Positions 1-8,197 of a DNA stretch of 64,000 nucleotides are shown in pieces. Origin of the DNA: Cesiribacter sp964504565 (GTDB lineage Bacteria > Bacteroidota > Bacteroidia > Cytophagales > Cyclobacteriaceae). Each line of letters opens with the position of its first letter. The stretch's first letter is position 1. Position numbers and translations under genes: made by a program. The notes beneath the pieces were generated by a model. It ran no database searches. It was not told the DNA's origin and saw only the letters and a program-made list of their open reading frames with translations. Location of the stretch: positions 160,121 through 224,120 of the forward strand of contig CAZDEY010000008.1 of the NCBI GenBank assembly GCA_964504565.1, in the 5' to 3' direction.

Positions 1-684
1 ATAGCTCGTCCGGTAGATGAACTTAGGCTTGGTATAAGCTATCAAACCCCATCAGTTCTAAGCTTAGATGAAGAGTATTCAATTGACCTTGGTGTCAATT
101 ACAATTCGTTTACAGTAAACTCGGGAGATCCTGACGGTATTTATCTTGATGAAATTACCGGAGAGTTTACCTTTAACGGCACTCAATTTTCCGATCAGGG
201 TGCAATTGAATCTTTTTACGAATATCAGTTAAGAACCCCCAGCAGGCTAAATATAGGGGCTGCGTATTTTATTGGTAAAAGCGGATTCATTTCCGCCGAT
301 ATAGAGCGGGTAAACTATAGCGGAGCGCGGCTAAGCGATGAGGAAGATTTATTGAACGATGATAATTTGAGCATCCGAGAAGATTATGATGCAGCCTTCA
401 ACTATCGAATAGGGACCGAATGGCGAGTTGATGCCCTTAGGTTTAGAGCGGGATATGTATACCAGGGTGACCCCTACCAAAACCAGGACGGGTTAGATCG
501 GTATACGCAAGCGGTAACTTTTGGCGCTGGTTTGCGGGCAAAAAGACTGTACGCAGATTTAGGCATACAGCACCAATTCGGAACGGTATATTATATTCCA
601 TACCAGTACGATAGGCCGGCTCAGCCAGTGGAATTTACCAGAATAGTAAACTCTGGCGTGTTAACGGTAGGGTTAAACTTCTAG
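1..684 (+). CDS. Outer-membrane barrel protein, FadL/OmpP1-like, 3' end only
   Basis: The reading frame is open from the first base, so the start lies outside the window and only about 227 C-terminal residues are seen. They are an alternation of short beta strands rich in Tyr, Gly and Arg, ending in Gly-Leu-Asn-Phe, a C-terminal aromatic typical of outer-membrane barrels. The phrases on lipid-transporter-like strands (LRLGISYQTPS, SRLNIGAAYFIG, FRAGYVYQGDPY) resemble the OmpP1/FadL/TodX family of hydrophobic-compound transporters. That family is known to import long-chain fatty acids or aromatics; the substrate here cannot be told. A strong hairpin follows directly. It could also be a different porin-like barrel. 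Confidence 0.65.
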   Translation: MARPVDELRLGISYQTPSVLSLDEEYSIDLGVNYNSFTVNSGDPDGIYLDEITGEFTFNGTQFSDQGAIESFYEYQLRTPSRLNIGAAYFIGKSGFISADIERVNYSGARLSDEEDLLNDDNLSIREDYDAAFNYRIGTEWRVDALRFRAGYVYQGDPYQNQDGLDRYTQAVTFGAGLRAKRLYADLGIQHQFGTVYYIPYQYDRPAQPVEFTRIVNSGVLTVGLNF

Positions 685-699
685 GTTTAAATATGTTAC

Positions 700-728
700 T
701 AACGAGGTTACTTTGAGTAACCTCGTTA
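700..728. terminator. Bidirectional terminator hairpin
   Basis: A perfect 13-bp inverted repeat with a 3-base loop (arm TAACGAGGTTACT) lies between the convergent barrel gene and aroK. Either strand could use it as a terminator, although no long T-run follows. Confidence 0.7.
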
Positions 729-750
729 ATTTACCCTTAACTTATACTTC

Positions 751-1263
751 TTAGGTCAACCTTTCCAAACTACTTAAACTGAAATCCGGCCTGGCAGCAT
801 CAATAGTTAAATCTGCTTCCTGGTAAAAAGGTAGCCGCCAGCCAAATTTTTCTTTTAGAAATTCTTCGGCAGAATCGGTTGGCATTTCATTTAGTAAAGG
901 CCGCGAGCCGGAATTGGCCCTAAGCCTTCTTTCTAACTCTGTCCAGCTAATTTCCAGATAGATAGAACTAGCGTATTCCTTAATCAGCCCTAAGCTGTTA
1001 TGGTAGCAAGGGGTTCCGCCGCCGGTGGCTAGTACAAATTGCCTATTAGAATTTTGTAAAAGCTCTTTTACTAATTTATGCTCCGCCAGCCTAAACTCCC
1101 CTTCTCCTTCCCTCAAAAAAAACTGACTGATTGAGCAGCCAAATTGCTCTTCCAATAACTGATCCGTATCTAAGAACTTTAATTTATATCTATCAGCTAG
1201 TCGCTTTCCAAAGGTGGTTTTTCCGCTACCCGGCAGACCTACTAACACTATCGGCTTTTCCAT
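751..1263 (-). CDS. aroK: Shikimate kinase
   Basis: Phosphorylates shikimate to shikimate 3-phosphate with ATP, the fifth step towards chorismate, in the cytoplasm. The 170-residue length is normal for the family. A P-loop GLPGSGKTT sits at residues 9-17, the paired aspartates of the shikimate/Mg site (DTD) at 32-34, an arginine in a GEGEFR context near 56, the GGG glycine loop near 80, and the lid arginine in SRPLL near 120. All expected catalytic positions are present. It is the last gene of a minus-strand run, starting 7 bases after the ABC permease stop, so it is probably co-transcribed with it. No other aromatic-pathway gene is nearby. Confidence 0.93.
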   Translation of the reverse strand: MEKPIVLVGLPGSGKTTFGKRLADRYKLKFLDTDQLLEEQFGCSISQFFLREGEGEFRLAEHKLVKELLQNSNRQFVLATGGGTPCYHNSLGLIKEYASSIYLEISWTELERRLRANSGSRPLLNEMPTDSAEEFLKEKFGWRLPFYQEADLTIDAARPDFSLSSLERLT

Positions 1264-1270
1264 ACTATAG

Positions 1271-2332
1271 TTACGAAGCTAACCGCACTCTTGGGTCTAA
1301 AGCGGCGTAAAGTATATCTACTACCAAGTTTATAATTACAAAAATGGAGGCTATAAAGAGCGTAGAACCCATTACCACCGGAAAATCAAGGCTTTGTACC
1401 GCCTTTAAGGTTACAAATCCCAAGCCTTTCCAATCAAATATTAATTCCACAAAAAAAGCACCCGCCATAAGCGAAGCCAGCCAGCCCGAAACCGCCGTAA
1501 GTACCGGATTCAGGGCATTTTTTAGGGCGTGTTTTAGTATAACTTTAAAATATCGAAGACCTTTAGCCTGGGCAGTTCGTATATAATCCTGCCCTAAAAC
1601 TTCCAGCATAGAGCTGCGGGTAAGCTGGGTAATAATGGCCATTGGTCGCAAGCCCAACGTCACCGCCGGTAGAATTAGATTTTCTAAGTGCAAAGTACGG
1701 CCGTATATGGGGTGGTTCACCCATAGTTGACCGGTAATATTAAGGCCGGTATAATCGCTTAGGTAGTAGCCAAACACCATAGCAATTAGTATAGCCGATA
1801 CAAAAGAAGGCACCGAAATACCTAAGACCGAACCAGTAACCAGGGTATGGTCTAGCCAACTATTTTGCTTAACCGCCGCTACAACCCCTAAGCCCACGCC
1901 AAAAAAGGTAGCGATAAACATAGCCGCGGCAGCCAGCCAAAAGGTACTTTCCACATTATCAGCTAGTATTTCCCCAACGCGGCGGTTAGTCTGGAACGAG
2001 CGGCGAAGGTAGGGCTTCTTAATTACCAACAGCCTTTCACCGCCAATGGGCAGGCCGGCCTTAAAGTCATATTTCTCCCGTTCAGCCTCCGAATCGGCGT
2101 GGATACTGATTGGCGAAATATCCTTCATATAGTGGGCTAGTTGTTCGGGCAGGGGCTTATCTAAACCCAAATCTTTAGCTATAGCTTCTCGGGTAGCAAC
2201 ATCGGTTCGCTGGCCGGCCATCATAGATACCGGATCGCCGGGTAGGGCATGAAACAAGAAGAATATTACCAGCGCGACACCTAGCAATACCAGCAAACCG
2301 TACCCTAACCTGCGCGCTACAAATAATATCAT
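1271..2332 (-). CDS. ABC transporter permease, DppB/OppB type
   Basis: Inner-membrane permease of the peptide/nickel ABC importer family. The N-terminus (ARRLGYGLLVLLGVALVIFF) is the usual first helix, followed by the HALPGDP motif near residue 28. The cytoplasmic EAA loop that contacts the ATPase is visible as GQDYIRTAQAKGL near 235, and the C-terminus ends in LDPRVRL as is typical. About six membrane segments are evident. At 353 residues it carries an extended periplasmic loop (residues about 60-120), longer than classic DppB. Its start overlaps the stop of the upstream DoxX-like gene by 4 bases (ATGA), indicating translational coupling. No ATPase, second permease or binding protein is in the window, so substrate and partners are unknown. 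Confidence 0.88.
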   Translation of the reverse strand: MILFVARRLGYGLLVLLGVALVIFFLFHALPGDPVSMMAGQRTDVATREAIAKDLGLDKPLPEQLAHYMKDISPISIHADSEAEREKYDFKAGLPIGGERLLVIKKPYLRRSFQTNRRVGEILADNVESTFWLAAAAMFIATFFGVGLGVVAAVKQNSWLDHTLVTGSVLGISVPSFVSAILIAMVFGYYLSDYTGLNITGQLWVNHPIYGRTLHLENLILPAVTLGLRPMAIITQLTRSSMLEVLGQDYIRTAQAKGLRYFKVILKHALKNALNPVLTAVSGWLASLMAGAFFVELIFDWKGLGFVTLKAVQSLDFPVVMGSTLFIASIFVIINLVVDILYAALDPRVRLAS

Positions 2333-3423
2333 GGTAATAGCTCCAGAATATCTTCTTTAGAAGGCACATCGTTATAGTGCCATTTGCCTAAAACCACCCC
2401 ATCGCTTAGTAAAATAATACCCGGATTTGAGCGAATCATGGTTTTGATTACCGTAGCATCGGCGTAGGCATAGGGTAATTTAAAGTTCTGGGTCTGCTGA
2501 AAGTTGCGGTAGTCTTCCGGGCTAATTGATGTTACTGCCAACGGTTCTACCCGGTTGCCTAAACTTACCAGTAACTTTTTTATTTTCTGCAAAGATTCCG
2601 TATCCGCCCCTTCAACCTTTTGGGTTAGTACTAGAAACTTAGTACCTTCCAATACTTGGGTGGTAAGGTCACTGTTTTCATCCCAAACGGCAAAATCTAC
2701 AATTTTGGGGGCAGCTTCCGGATTGAGGGTAACCATATCTACGTACGTATACCCCTCTGAAGCGGCCGGATAGGTTTCCAGCTCATACTGTTTTCCGCCC
2801 TTCTCCATTATATACATATAGCGGTAGGGCTCCGAAGGCTGCATAGCTTGTTTAATATCGGTACCAACTTTGTAAGCTCTAAAATCTATAAACGGAAGGT
2901 GAAATACTGCCACCAGGGCTAAAACTACGTTGACAGCTACCGTAAGCGCCACCCAAAAACCCGCAGCGGGTACAAATGGGCGAGGCTCGGAACGCCGGTA
3001 CGTAAACCATAGAAATACAATCAGCACCAGCAGTACTATATCTTTACTAAAGCTTTCCCAAGGTGTAAGTTTTAGGGCATCGCCAAAGCAACCGCAGTCG
3101 GTAACCTTATTAAAGTAGGCCGAGTAGAAGGTAAGGAAGGTGAAGAAAACAATGATGATAAGCAGCAGGGTAGTAATAATCTTGAGCCGGTAGCGCAGCA
3201 GCAAAGCTACGCCCAATACCACCTCCAAAACACTTAAGAAGATAGAAAGAAATAAGGCCGCCGGCTCTAAATGAGCAAAAAAGGGCGAAATATCATTAGC
3301 GAATACATCAAAATACTCCTCCAGTTTAATGGCCGTGCCTACCGGATCGTTTACTTTTATAAGGCCGCTAATAATAAATAGCAGACCAACCGCGTAGCGC
3401 GCTATGGTTTTAAGCAAGTTCAT
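2329..3423 (-). CDS. BT_3928-like DoxX/MauE-type membrane protein with C-terminal extension
   Basis: Residues 1-150 form a four-helix DoxX/MauE-like membrane bundle, with the Cys-Gly-Cys-Phe-Gly-Asp motif near residue 110 (VTDCGCFGDALKLTPW) that marks this redox-associated group. Residues about 150-180 give another helix, and the remaining 180 residues are a soluble domain that looks thioredoxin-fold-like (KFLVLTQKVEG... SDGVVLGKWHYNDVPS) but lacks a CxxC. This layout matches the Bacteroidota BT_3928 family. The biochemical role is not established; a part in thiol/disulfide chemistry is inferred from the family. It overlaps the DUF1599 gene upstream by 14 bases and the permease downstream by 4, so it sits inside one operon. 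Confidence 0.8.
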   Translation of the reverse strand: MNLLKTIARYAVGLLFIISGLIKVNDPVGTAIKLEEYFDVFANDISPFFAHLEPAALFLSIFLSVLEVVLGVALLLRYRLKIITTLLLIIIVFFTFLTFYSAYFNKVTDCGCFGDALKLTPWESFSKDIVLLVLIVFLWFTYRRSEPRPFVPAAGFWVALTVAVNVVLALVAVFHLPFIDFRAYKVGTDIKQAMQPSEPYRYMYIMEKGGKQYELETYPAASEGYTYVDMVTLNPEAAPKIVDFAVWDENSDLTTQVLEGTKFLVLTQKVEGADTESLQKIKKLLVSLGNRVEPLAVTSISPEDYRNFQQTQNFKLPYAYADATVIKTMIRSNPGIILLSDGVVLGKWHYNDVPSKEDILELLP

Positions 3424-3967
3424 TCTGATCTTCTTTCATTAAAATAAGGGCAAACACCGAATAATTAAGCATATCCTGGTAATTGGCCTCTACCCCTTCC
3501 GAAATCAGGGTTTTGCCCTGGTTATCCTCAATTTGCTTAACCCGAAGCAATTTCATTAAAATAATATCGGTAATAGAACTTACCCGCATTAAGCGCCAAG
3601 CCTCACCGTAATCATGGTTCTTTTTACTAAGCAAATCGGCCGTAGCGTTGGCCCACTTATCGTAGTAACCTTCCAGCTCATCGTAGGGTAATTCCATTCG
3701 CTCATCGCCCCGCAAGTCAATTTGAATTAGGGCCATAATGCAGTAGTTGATTATTGCAATAAATTCCCCCTCTATGCCTTCGTCAATTTTCTGTGCGCCT
3801 TTTTCTTGAATAGAACGGATACGCTGGGCTTTAATGTATATTTGATCGGTAATTGAGCTTAGGCGCAAAATACGCCAGGCCGTACCGTAGTCCAGGGTTT
3901 TCTTCCGGAATATAGATTTACAAATGCCTATAACTTCTTTATATTGGCTGTCTGTTTTCTGCTCCAA
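3410..3967 (-). CDS. DUF1599 family protein (duplicated domain)
   Basis: A 185-residue protein made of two similar halves. Each half contains DYGxAWRxxRxSSITDxIxxKxxRxxxIxxxxG, at about residues 27-57 and 118-148, so an internal duplication is directly visible. This matches DUF1599, a family named as nucleotide-modification associated in some phage contexts; its bacterial role is unknown. The start is TTG: no ATG precedes the conserved N-terminal segment, and related proteins begin just before the IGICK motif. It is the first gene of the minus-strand operon that continues to aroK and lies 35 bp from the divergent folP. Confidence 0.82.
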   Translation of the reverse strand: MEQKTDSQYKEVIGICKSIFRKKTLDYGTAWRILRLSSITDQIYIKAQRIRSIQEKGAQKIDEGIEGEFIAIINYCIMALIQIDLRGDERMELPYDELEGYYDKWANATADLLSKKNHDYGEAWRLMRVSSITDIILMKLLRVKQIEDNQGKTLISEGVEANYQDMLNYSVFALILMKEDQNELA

Positions 3968-4002
3968 AGCTTTGTTTTATTTAGCGCGTTAACCCCTAGT
4001 TC

Positions 4003-4860
4003 TTGAAAACGAAAGTAACCCAAAAATCCCGTAATTCCCTACTGAATATAGGCGGAAACCTACTTGACCTAAGTTTTCCTAAAGTAATGGGTATAGTAAA
4101 CGTTACGCCGGATTCGTTTTACAGCGGCAGCCGAGTTAGCTCCGAACAGCAACTACTCACCACGGTGGAAACTATGCTCCAGGAGGGTGCCGATATTTTG
4201 GATGTAGGCGGGTACAGCAGCCGCCCGGGCGCCCAGGATATTTCGGTTCGGCAAGAAATTGAGCGGGTTATTCCGGCTATTGCGGCTATAAAAAAACACT
4301 TTCCGGAGGCGGTAGTATCGGTTGACACCTTTAGGGCTGAAGTGGCCCGGCAGGCGGTTAACACCGGAGCCACTATAGTTAATGATATTAGTGGTGGCCA
4401 ACTGGATGCTGATATGTACCAAACGGTAGCCGAATTACAGGTACCCTATATTTTAATGCATATGCGGGGTACGCCTCAAACTATGGTTCAGCAAAACCAG
4501 TACGAGGATATTATTACGGAAATACTCGATTTTTTTGCCCGGCGCATAAACCAATTGCGGCATTTAGGGGTAAAAGATATAGTAGTAGACCCGGGATTTG
4601 GTTTTGCCAAGAACATACGCCAAAATTTCTTTCTGCTGAAAAATTTAGAGGTATTTAAGGTATTAGAGGCTCCTATACTGGTGGGAATTAGCAGAAAATC
4701 GTTAATTTATAAAACCCTAAACATTGAGCCGGAACAGGCCGGAAACGGAACAACAGTACTAAATACGTTGGCATTGCGCCAGGGGGCTGCTATCTTGCGC
4801 GTTCACGATGTACGAGCAGCCAAAGAGGCAATTCGGCTCAGCACTGAAATTATTTTTTAA
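4003..4860 (+). CDS. folP: Dihydropteroate synthase
   Basis: Condenses 6-hydroxymethyl-dihydropterin pyrophosphate with p-aminobenzoate to give dihydropteroate in folate synthesis, and is the sulfonamide target. The signature MGIVNVTPDSFYSG starts at residue 29, the second signature DVGGYSSRPGA follows near 66, VDPGFGFAKN near 197 and the SRKS segment near 227. Length 285 is normal. A TTG start is chosen because an in-frame stop lies only one codon further upstream, and the N-terminal hairpin before residue 29 is needed by the fold. The next gene, cdaA, starts 9 bases downstream, so the two form an operon, a pairing commonly seen in Bacteroidota. Confidence 0.95.
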   Translation: MKTKVTQKSRNSLLNIGGNLLDLSFPKVMGIVNVTPDSFYSGSRVSSEQQLLTTVETMLQEGADILDVGGYSSRPGAQDISVRQEIERVIPAIAAIKKHFPEAVVSVDTFRAEVARQAVNTGATIVNDISGGQLDADMYQTVAELQVPYILMHMRGTPQTMVQQNQYEDIITEILDFFARRINQLRHLGVKDIVVDPGFGFAKNIRQNFFLLKNLEVFKVLEAPILVGISRKSLIYKTLNIEPEQAGNGTTVLNTLALRQGAAILRVHDVRAAKEAIRLSTEIIF

Positions 4861-4869
4861 CGCACCTAT

Positions 4870-5811
4870 ATGCTAGGCTTTAACATTGGTTTTTTAGAGG
4901 TTAATCTGGTTGATATCCTGGATATTATACTGGTTAGCGTACTGATTTACCAGGTTTACAAGCTAATGCGCGGCAGCGTGGCTGTTAAAATTTTCTTGGG
5001 CTTTCTCTCGCTTTACCTCCTATATTTAGTGGTGAAAGCTCTGGAAATGGAGCTTCTAACCAATATTTTAGGTCAGTTTATGGCCGTTGGTTTTTTGGCC
5101 GCCATCATTATTTTTCAGCAGGAAATCCGGAAGTTCCTATTCCTTATAGGGCGTACTTCCATATTCAATCAGGATAACATTTTTAAAGGCCTGCCCTGGC
5201 GTAAGAGTAACCGGAAAATAGACATCAATATCACCCCGATTATTGAGGCCTGTAAATCGCTGGCGGCCACCAATACCGGGGCTTTAATTGTACTTAGCCA
5301 AAGCAGCGAACTTAAATTTTACGCCGAAAGCGGCGACCGGATTGAGGCTACTATCAGCAAGCGGTTACTGCTTAGCATATTTAATAAATACAGCCCCCTG
5401 CACGATGGAGCCGTAATTATTCACGACCGGAAAATTACCGCCGCCCGCTGCATACTGCCGGTAACCGAACGCGAAAACCTGCCCGCCCAGTTTGGCTTGC
5501 GCCATCGCGCCGCCATTGGCATGAGTGAGGCAACTGATACGCTTATACTGGTAGTTTCCGAAGAAACCGGCAAGATAAGTACGGTGCGCAACGGCTTGGT
5601 TCAGTATAACCTTAGCCCCCAGGAATTACGCATCCGGATAAACCGATACCTGTACGAAGAACAAGAAGAGGAAAAGCAAAAAGCAAAAAAGAAGAAGGGC
5701 GAAAAGAAAGAAAAAGGCACTTTGCAAAAGCTAGCTGAAGCCTCAGAAGCCGTACACGAAAGCAAATCTACCGAAAAAGAGGCCGAGGAGAAGCAAACGC
5801 CGGCGGCTTAG
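4870..5811 (+). CDS. cdaA: Diadenylate cyclase CdaA
   Basis: Membrane-bound enzyme making the second messenger cyclic di-AMP from two ATP, which in other bacteria controls potassium and wall homeostasis. Three hydrophobic segments occupy roughly residues 10-85, followed by the DAC domain with both signature motifs: DGA at 179-181 (LHDGAVIIH) and RHRAA at 211-215. The last 50 residues are a highly charged Lys/Glu tail, probably a disordered or coiled extension, longer than in the Bacillus protein. It is co-transcribed with folP. Its stop overlaps by 4 bases the stop of the convergent gene at 5808-6500. Confidence 0.95.
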   Translation: MLGFNIGFLEVNLVDILDIILVSVLIYQVYKLMRGSVAVKIFLGFLSLYLLYLVVKALEMELLTNILGQFMAVGFLAAIIIFQQEIRKFLFLIGRTSIFNQDNIFKGLPWRKSNRKIDINITPIIEACKSLAATNTGALIVLSQSSELKFYAESGDRIEATISKRLLLSIFNKYSPLHDGAVIIHDRKITAARCILPVTERENLPAQFGLRHRAAIGMSEATDTLILVVSEETGKISTVRNGLVQYNLSPQELRIRINRYLYEEQEEEKQKAKKKKGEKKEKGTLQKLAEASEAVHESKSTEKEAEEKQTPAA

Positions 5812-6500
5812 GGTAGTGGGTAACTTATGTATAAAGCCCCGTACCAAGCTGAATTGGCTTCTCGGTAACCACTGCCTAGCCAAAGGTCAGTACTACCCCG
5901 GCCTATACCCGGAATGTAATACGGAATAAATTCTTCTACCTTTGGATTACTTAAAAACCACTGTACCATAAGTTGTGTATGGAACCGCAGTGGAAAATTT
6001 TTGATAGGGATGTCTATATTGAGCTTCCCCCCTAGGGTAGAACTGCTTAGCCAATCGGTGCGTATTGCCCGCCGGTAAGCATCGCCCTGGTAACCTTTAT
6101 CATCTGGGTAGTCCAATTCTATAACTCCTTTTTCCCAAAACCAGCTTTGCGAAAAAACTAATTCTAAACTGGGAATGATCGAAACATCTTCCTCGGAAGG
6201 ACATATACCTGCGCTAAACCGATAGTAATGGCCTATGGAACTAAAGTCTACCAGCGAATTATATATATAATTTTTTGGAGCCTGGGCAAAATTACCGTAG
6301 CCGTAGTCGGCTTGTAGCCTAAGGTTTGGATAAGGCTTATAAATTACTGTAGGCTGAATTACGCCCCCGCCGTTAATTGCCCTGAAAATTGCCGAGGGGA
6401 CTTCTAGCCCTACCATTAATTTTGGGGTTGCTTGCTCGGTTTGGCCGTAAATTGGTAAAATTAGCCAGCTCAAAACTAAGGTTATAGCTATTCTGCGCAT
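5808..6500 (-). CDS. Putative secreted/outer-membrane protein (DUF6048-like)
   Basis: A 230-residue protein with a clean signal peptide (MRRIAITLVLSWLILPIYG, cleavage near residue 19) and a mature part rich in aromatic, alternating strands ending in YGALYISYPLP, consistent with a small outer-membrane barrel. Length, gene order and character recall the DUF6048 family, which is often found next to a DUF6452 lipoprotein; here too a lipoprotein gene lies 12 bases upstream. The family match is by resemblance only. The function is unknown. Confidence 0.65.
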   Translation of the reverse strand: MRRIAITLVLSWLILPIYGQTEQATPKLMVGLEVPSAIFRAINGGGVIQPTVIYKPYPNLRLQADYGYGNFAQAPKNYIYNSLVDFSSIGHYYRFSAGICPSEEDVSIIPSLELVFSQSWFWEKGVIELDYPDDKGYQGDAYRRAIRTDWLSSSTLGGKLNIDIPIKNFPLRFHTQLMVQWFLSNPKVEEFIPYYIPGIGRGSTDLWLGSGYREANSAWYGALYISYPLP

Positions 6501-6512
6501 ACTAAAGCTGTA

Positions 6513-6914
6513 CTAATAGTCTCTAATAATCCGGTACTCTATATCTTCGGCCTTAAAGCTGGACGCCTCAAAGTCTGGCTCCAAATCGGTAGCGTATAGG
6601 TAGTACCCGCAGTCATTTTCAGCACCCGACTCTATTCTATAATTTAGGGTTAGCATATCAGCAGTAGGTCTATTGTTGAACTTGATAAAATAAGTAGCCC
6701 TGGTTTCAGTCAAATTTAAGGGAAGAGTAGCCTGGGCATTAGTCACTTCAATTGGTGCCAAAAAACTAGCACTAACTTGTATAGGCCAGGCGGTAGAATC
6801 TTGGCCAAGAAAATATACCGCAGCGTAGGGGCGGCTCTCGTTCTCGCATTCACTACACGATGAAAAAACACTAAAGAGCACACCCACAAATATAAAAGAC
6901 AGTATCCATTTCAC
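6513..6914 (-). CDS. Small lipoprotein (DUF6452-like)
   Basis: About 133 residues beginning at a GTG that gives a compact lipoprotein signal (MKWILSFIFVGVLFSVFSSC) with the lipobox cysteine at residue 20. A TTG five codons upstream (6929) is also possible but would prepend LHLDV before the signal. The mature part is a short beta-rich domain with two further cysteines (ECEN near the start, NDCGYYLY near residue 105). Position directly upstream of the DUF6048-like gene suggests the DUF6452 family, and they probably act together at the outer membrane. Function unknown. Confidence 0.65.
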   Translation of the reverse strand: MKWILSFIFVGVLFSVFSSCSECENESRPYAAVYFLGQDSTAWPIQVSASFLAPIEVTNAQATLPLNLTETRATYFIKFNNRPTADMLTLNYRIESGAENDCGYYLYATDLEPDFEASSFKAEDIEYRIIRDY

Positions 6915-6946
6915 GTCTAAATGTAACAATAAAGCATATTATATAA

Positions 6947-6976
6947 ATAGCCCACCAAAATAAATTGATGGGCTAT
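6947..6976 (-). terminator. Terminator after kbl
   Basis: Read on the minus strand, ATAGCCCATCAA and TTGGTGGGCTAT form a 12-bp stem (one U-G pair) with a 6-base loop, followed by an AT-rich stretch. It sits 18 bases after the kbl stop and probably ends that transcript. Confidence 0.75.
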
Positions 6977-6994
6977 AGATTATAGATTAAGATA

Positions 6995-8194
6995 CTATTT
7001 CAGAACTTCTAACTCACGGCCTATTTTTGTAAAGGCTTCAATAGCCTTATCTAGGTGCTGGCGGGTATGAATAGCCGAAACCTGAACCCGAATACGAGCC
7101 TGGCCCTTAGGCACTACCGGATAGTAGAAGCCGATTACATATATCCCTTCTTCCAGCAAGCGCTCAGCAAATTTTTGGGCTAGCGGGGCATCGTAAAGCA
7201 TAACCGGAACTATGGGATGTTCGCCCGGTTTTATATCGAAACCGGCGGCCGTCATTTTTTGGCGGAAGTACTGGGTATTTTCCATTAGCGTATCGCGCAG
7301 TTCGGTAGTGCTGCTCAGTAAATCCATAACCGCTATAGAGGCACCAGTAATAGCCGGAGCCAGCGTATTACTAAACAGGTACGGACGGCTGCGCTGGCGA
7401 AGCATTTCAATAATTTCTTTTCTACCCGAGGTAAAGCCCCCGCTGGCGCCGCCCAGGGCTTTGCCTAAGGTGCCGGTAATGATATCTAGCTTGCCTACTA
7501 CATTGTGATGCTCGTGTACGCCACGGCCGGTTTTGCCCATAAAGCCGGTACTGTGGCACTCATCGCTCATTACCAAGGCTTTGTATTTCTCGGCCAGGGC
7601 TACAATTTTATCTAACTGAGCTATGGTACCGTCCATACTGAATACCCCGTCGGTTACTATAATTTTCTGCTTAGCCCCGGCCGCATCGGCAGCTTGTAGC
7701 TGGGCTTCCAAGTCGGCCATATCGTTGTGCTGGTAGCGGTAGCGCATAGCCTTGCATAAGCGTACCCCGTCAATAATTGAGGCGTGGTTCAGGGCATCAG
7801 AAATTATGGCATCCTCCGGGCCCAGCAGCGGCTCAAACACCCCTCCGTTAGCATCAAAAGCGGCAGCATAAAGTATGGTATCTTCAGTACCTAAAAATTC
7901 GGAGATCTTACGCTCTAGTTCTTTGTGAATATCTTGCGTACCGCAAATAAAGCGTACCGACGAAAGGCCAAACCCGTGCGAGTCGATAGTATCTTTAGCC
8001 GCCTGAATTACTTTAGGATGAGCCGATAGGCCGAGGTAATTGTTAGCACAGAAATTTATAACTTCCTTGCCGGCGGTAGTTTTAATATCGGCCCCTTGGG
8101 GCGTGGTAATTATCCGTTCACTTTTATACAGGCCGGCTTCTTTAATTTCCTGAAGCTCTTGCTCCAGCACCGGTTGTAACGTATTCTGGTACAT
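6995..8194 (-). CDS. kbl: Glycine C-acetyltransferase (2-amino-3-ketobutyrate CoA ligase)
   Basis: PLP enzyme that cleaves 2-amino-3-ketobutyrate with CoA into glycine and acetyl-CoA, the second step of threonine breakdown. Length 399 is standard. Visible features: NFCANNYLGLSAHPKV near residue 46, GFGLSSVRFICGT near 74, the DECHSTGFMG aspartate segment near 212, and the PLP-lysine motif TGTLGKALGGASGG near 240. The family includes close relatives (AONS/BioF, ALAS, SPT). The Kbl call is favoured by the residue pattern and by tdh only 690 bp away on the other strand. It follows the Lys/Pro-rich gene by 3 bases and is probably co-transcribed with it. Confidence 0.93.
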   Translation of the reverse strand: MYQNTLQPVLEQELQEIKEAGLYKSERIITTPQGADIKTTAGKEVINFCANNYLGLSAHPKVIQAAKDTIDSHGFGLSSVRFICGTQDIHKELERKISEFLGTEDTILYAAAFDANGGVFEPLLGPEDAIISDALNHASIIDGVRLCKAMRYRYQHNDMADLEAQLQAADAAGAKQKIIVTDGVFSMDGTIAQLDKIVALAEKYKALVMSDECHSTGFMGKTGRGVHEHHNVVGKLDIITGTLGKALGGASGGFTSGRKEIIEMLRQRSRPYLFSNTLAPAITGASIAVMDLLSSTTELRDTLMENTQYFRQKMTAAGFDIKPGEHPIVPVMLYDAPLAQKFAERLLEEGIYVIGFYYPVVPKGQARIRVQVSAIHTRQHLDKAIEAFTKIGRELEVLK

Positions 8195-8197
8195 AGG

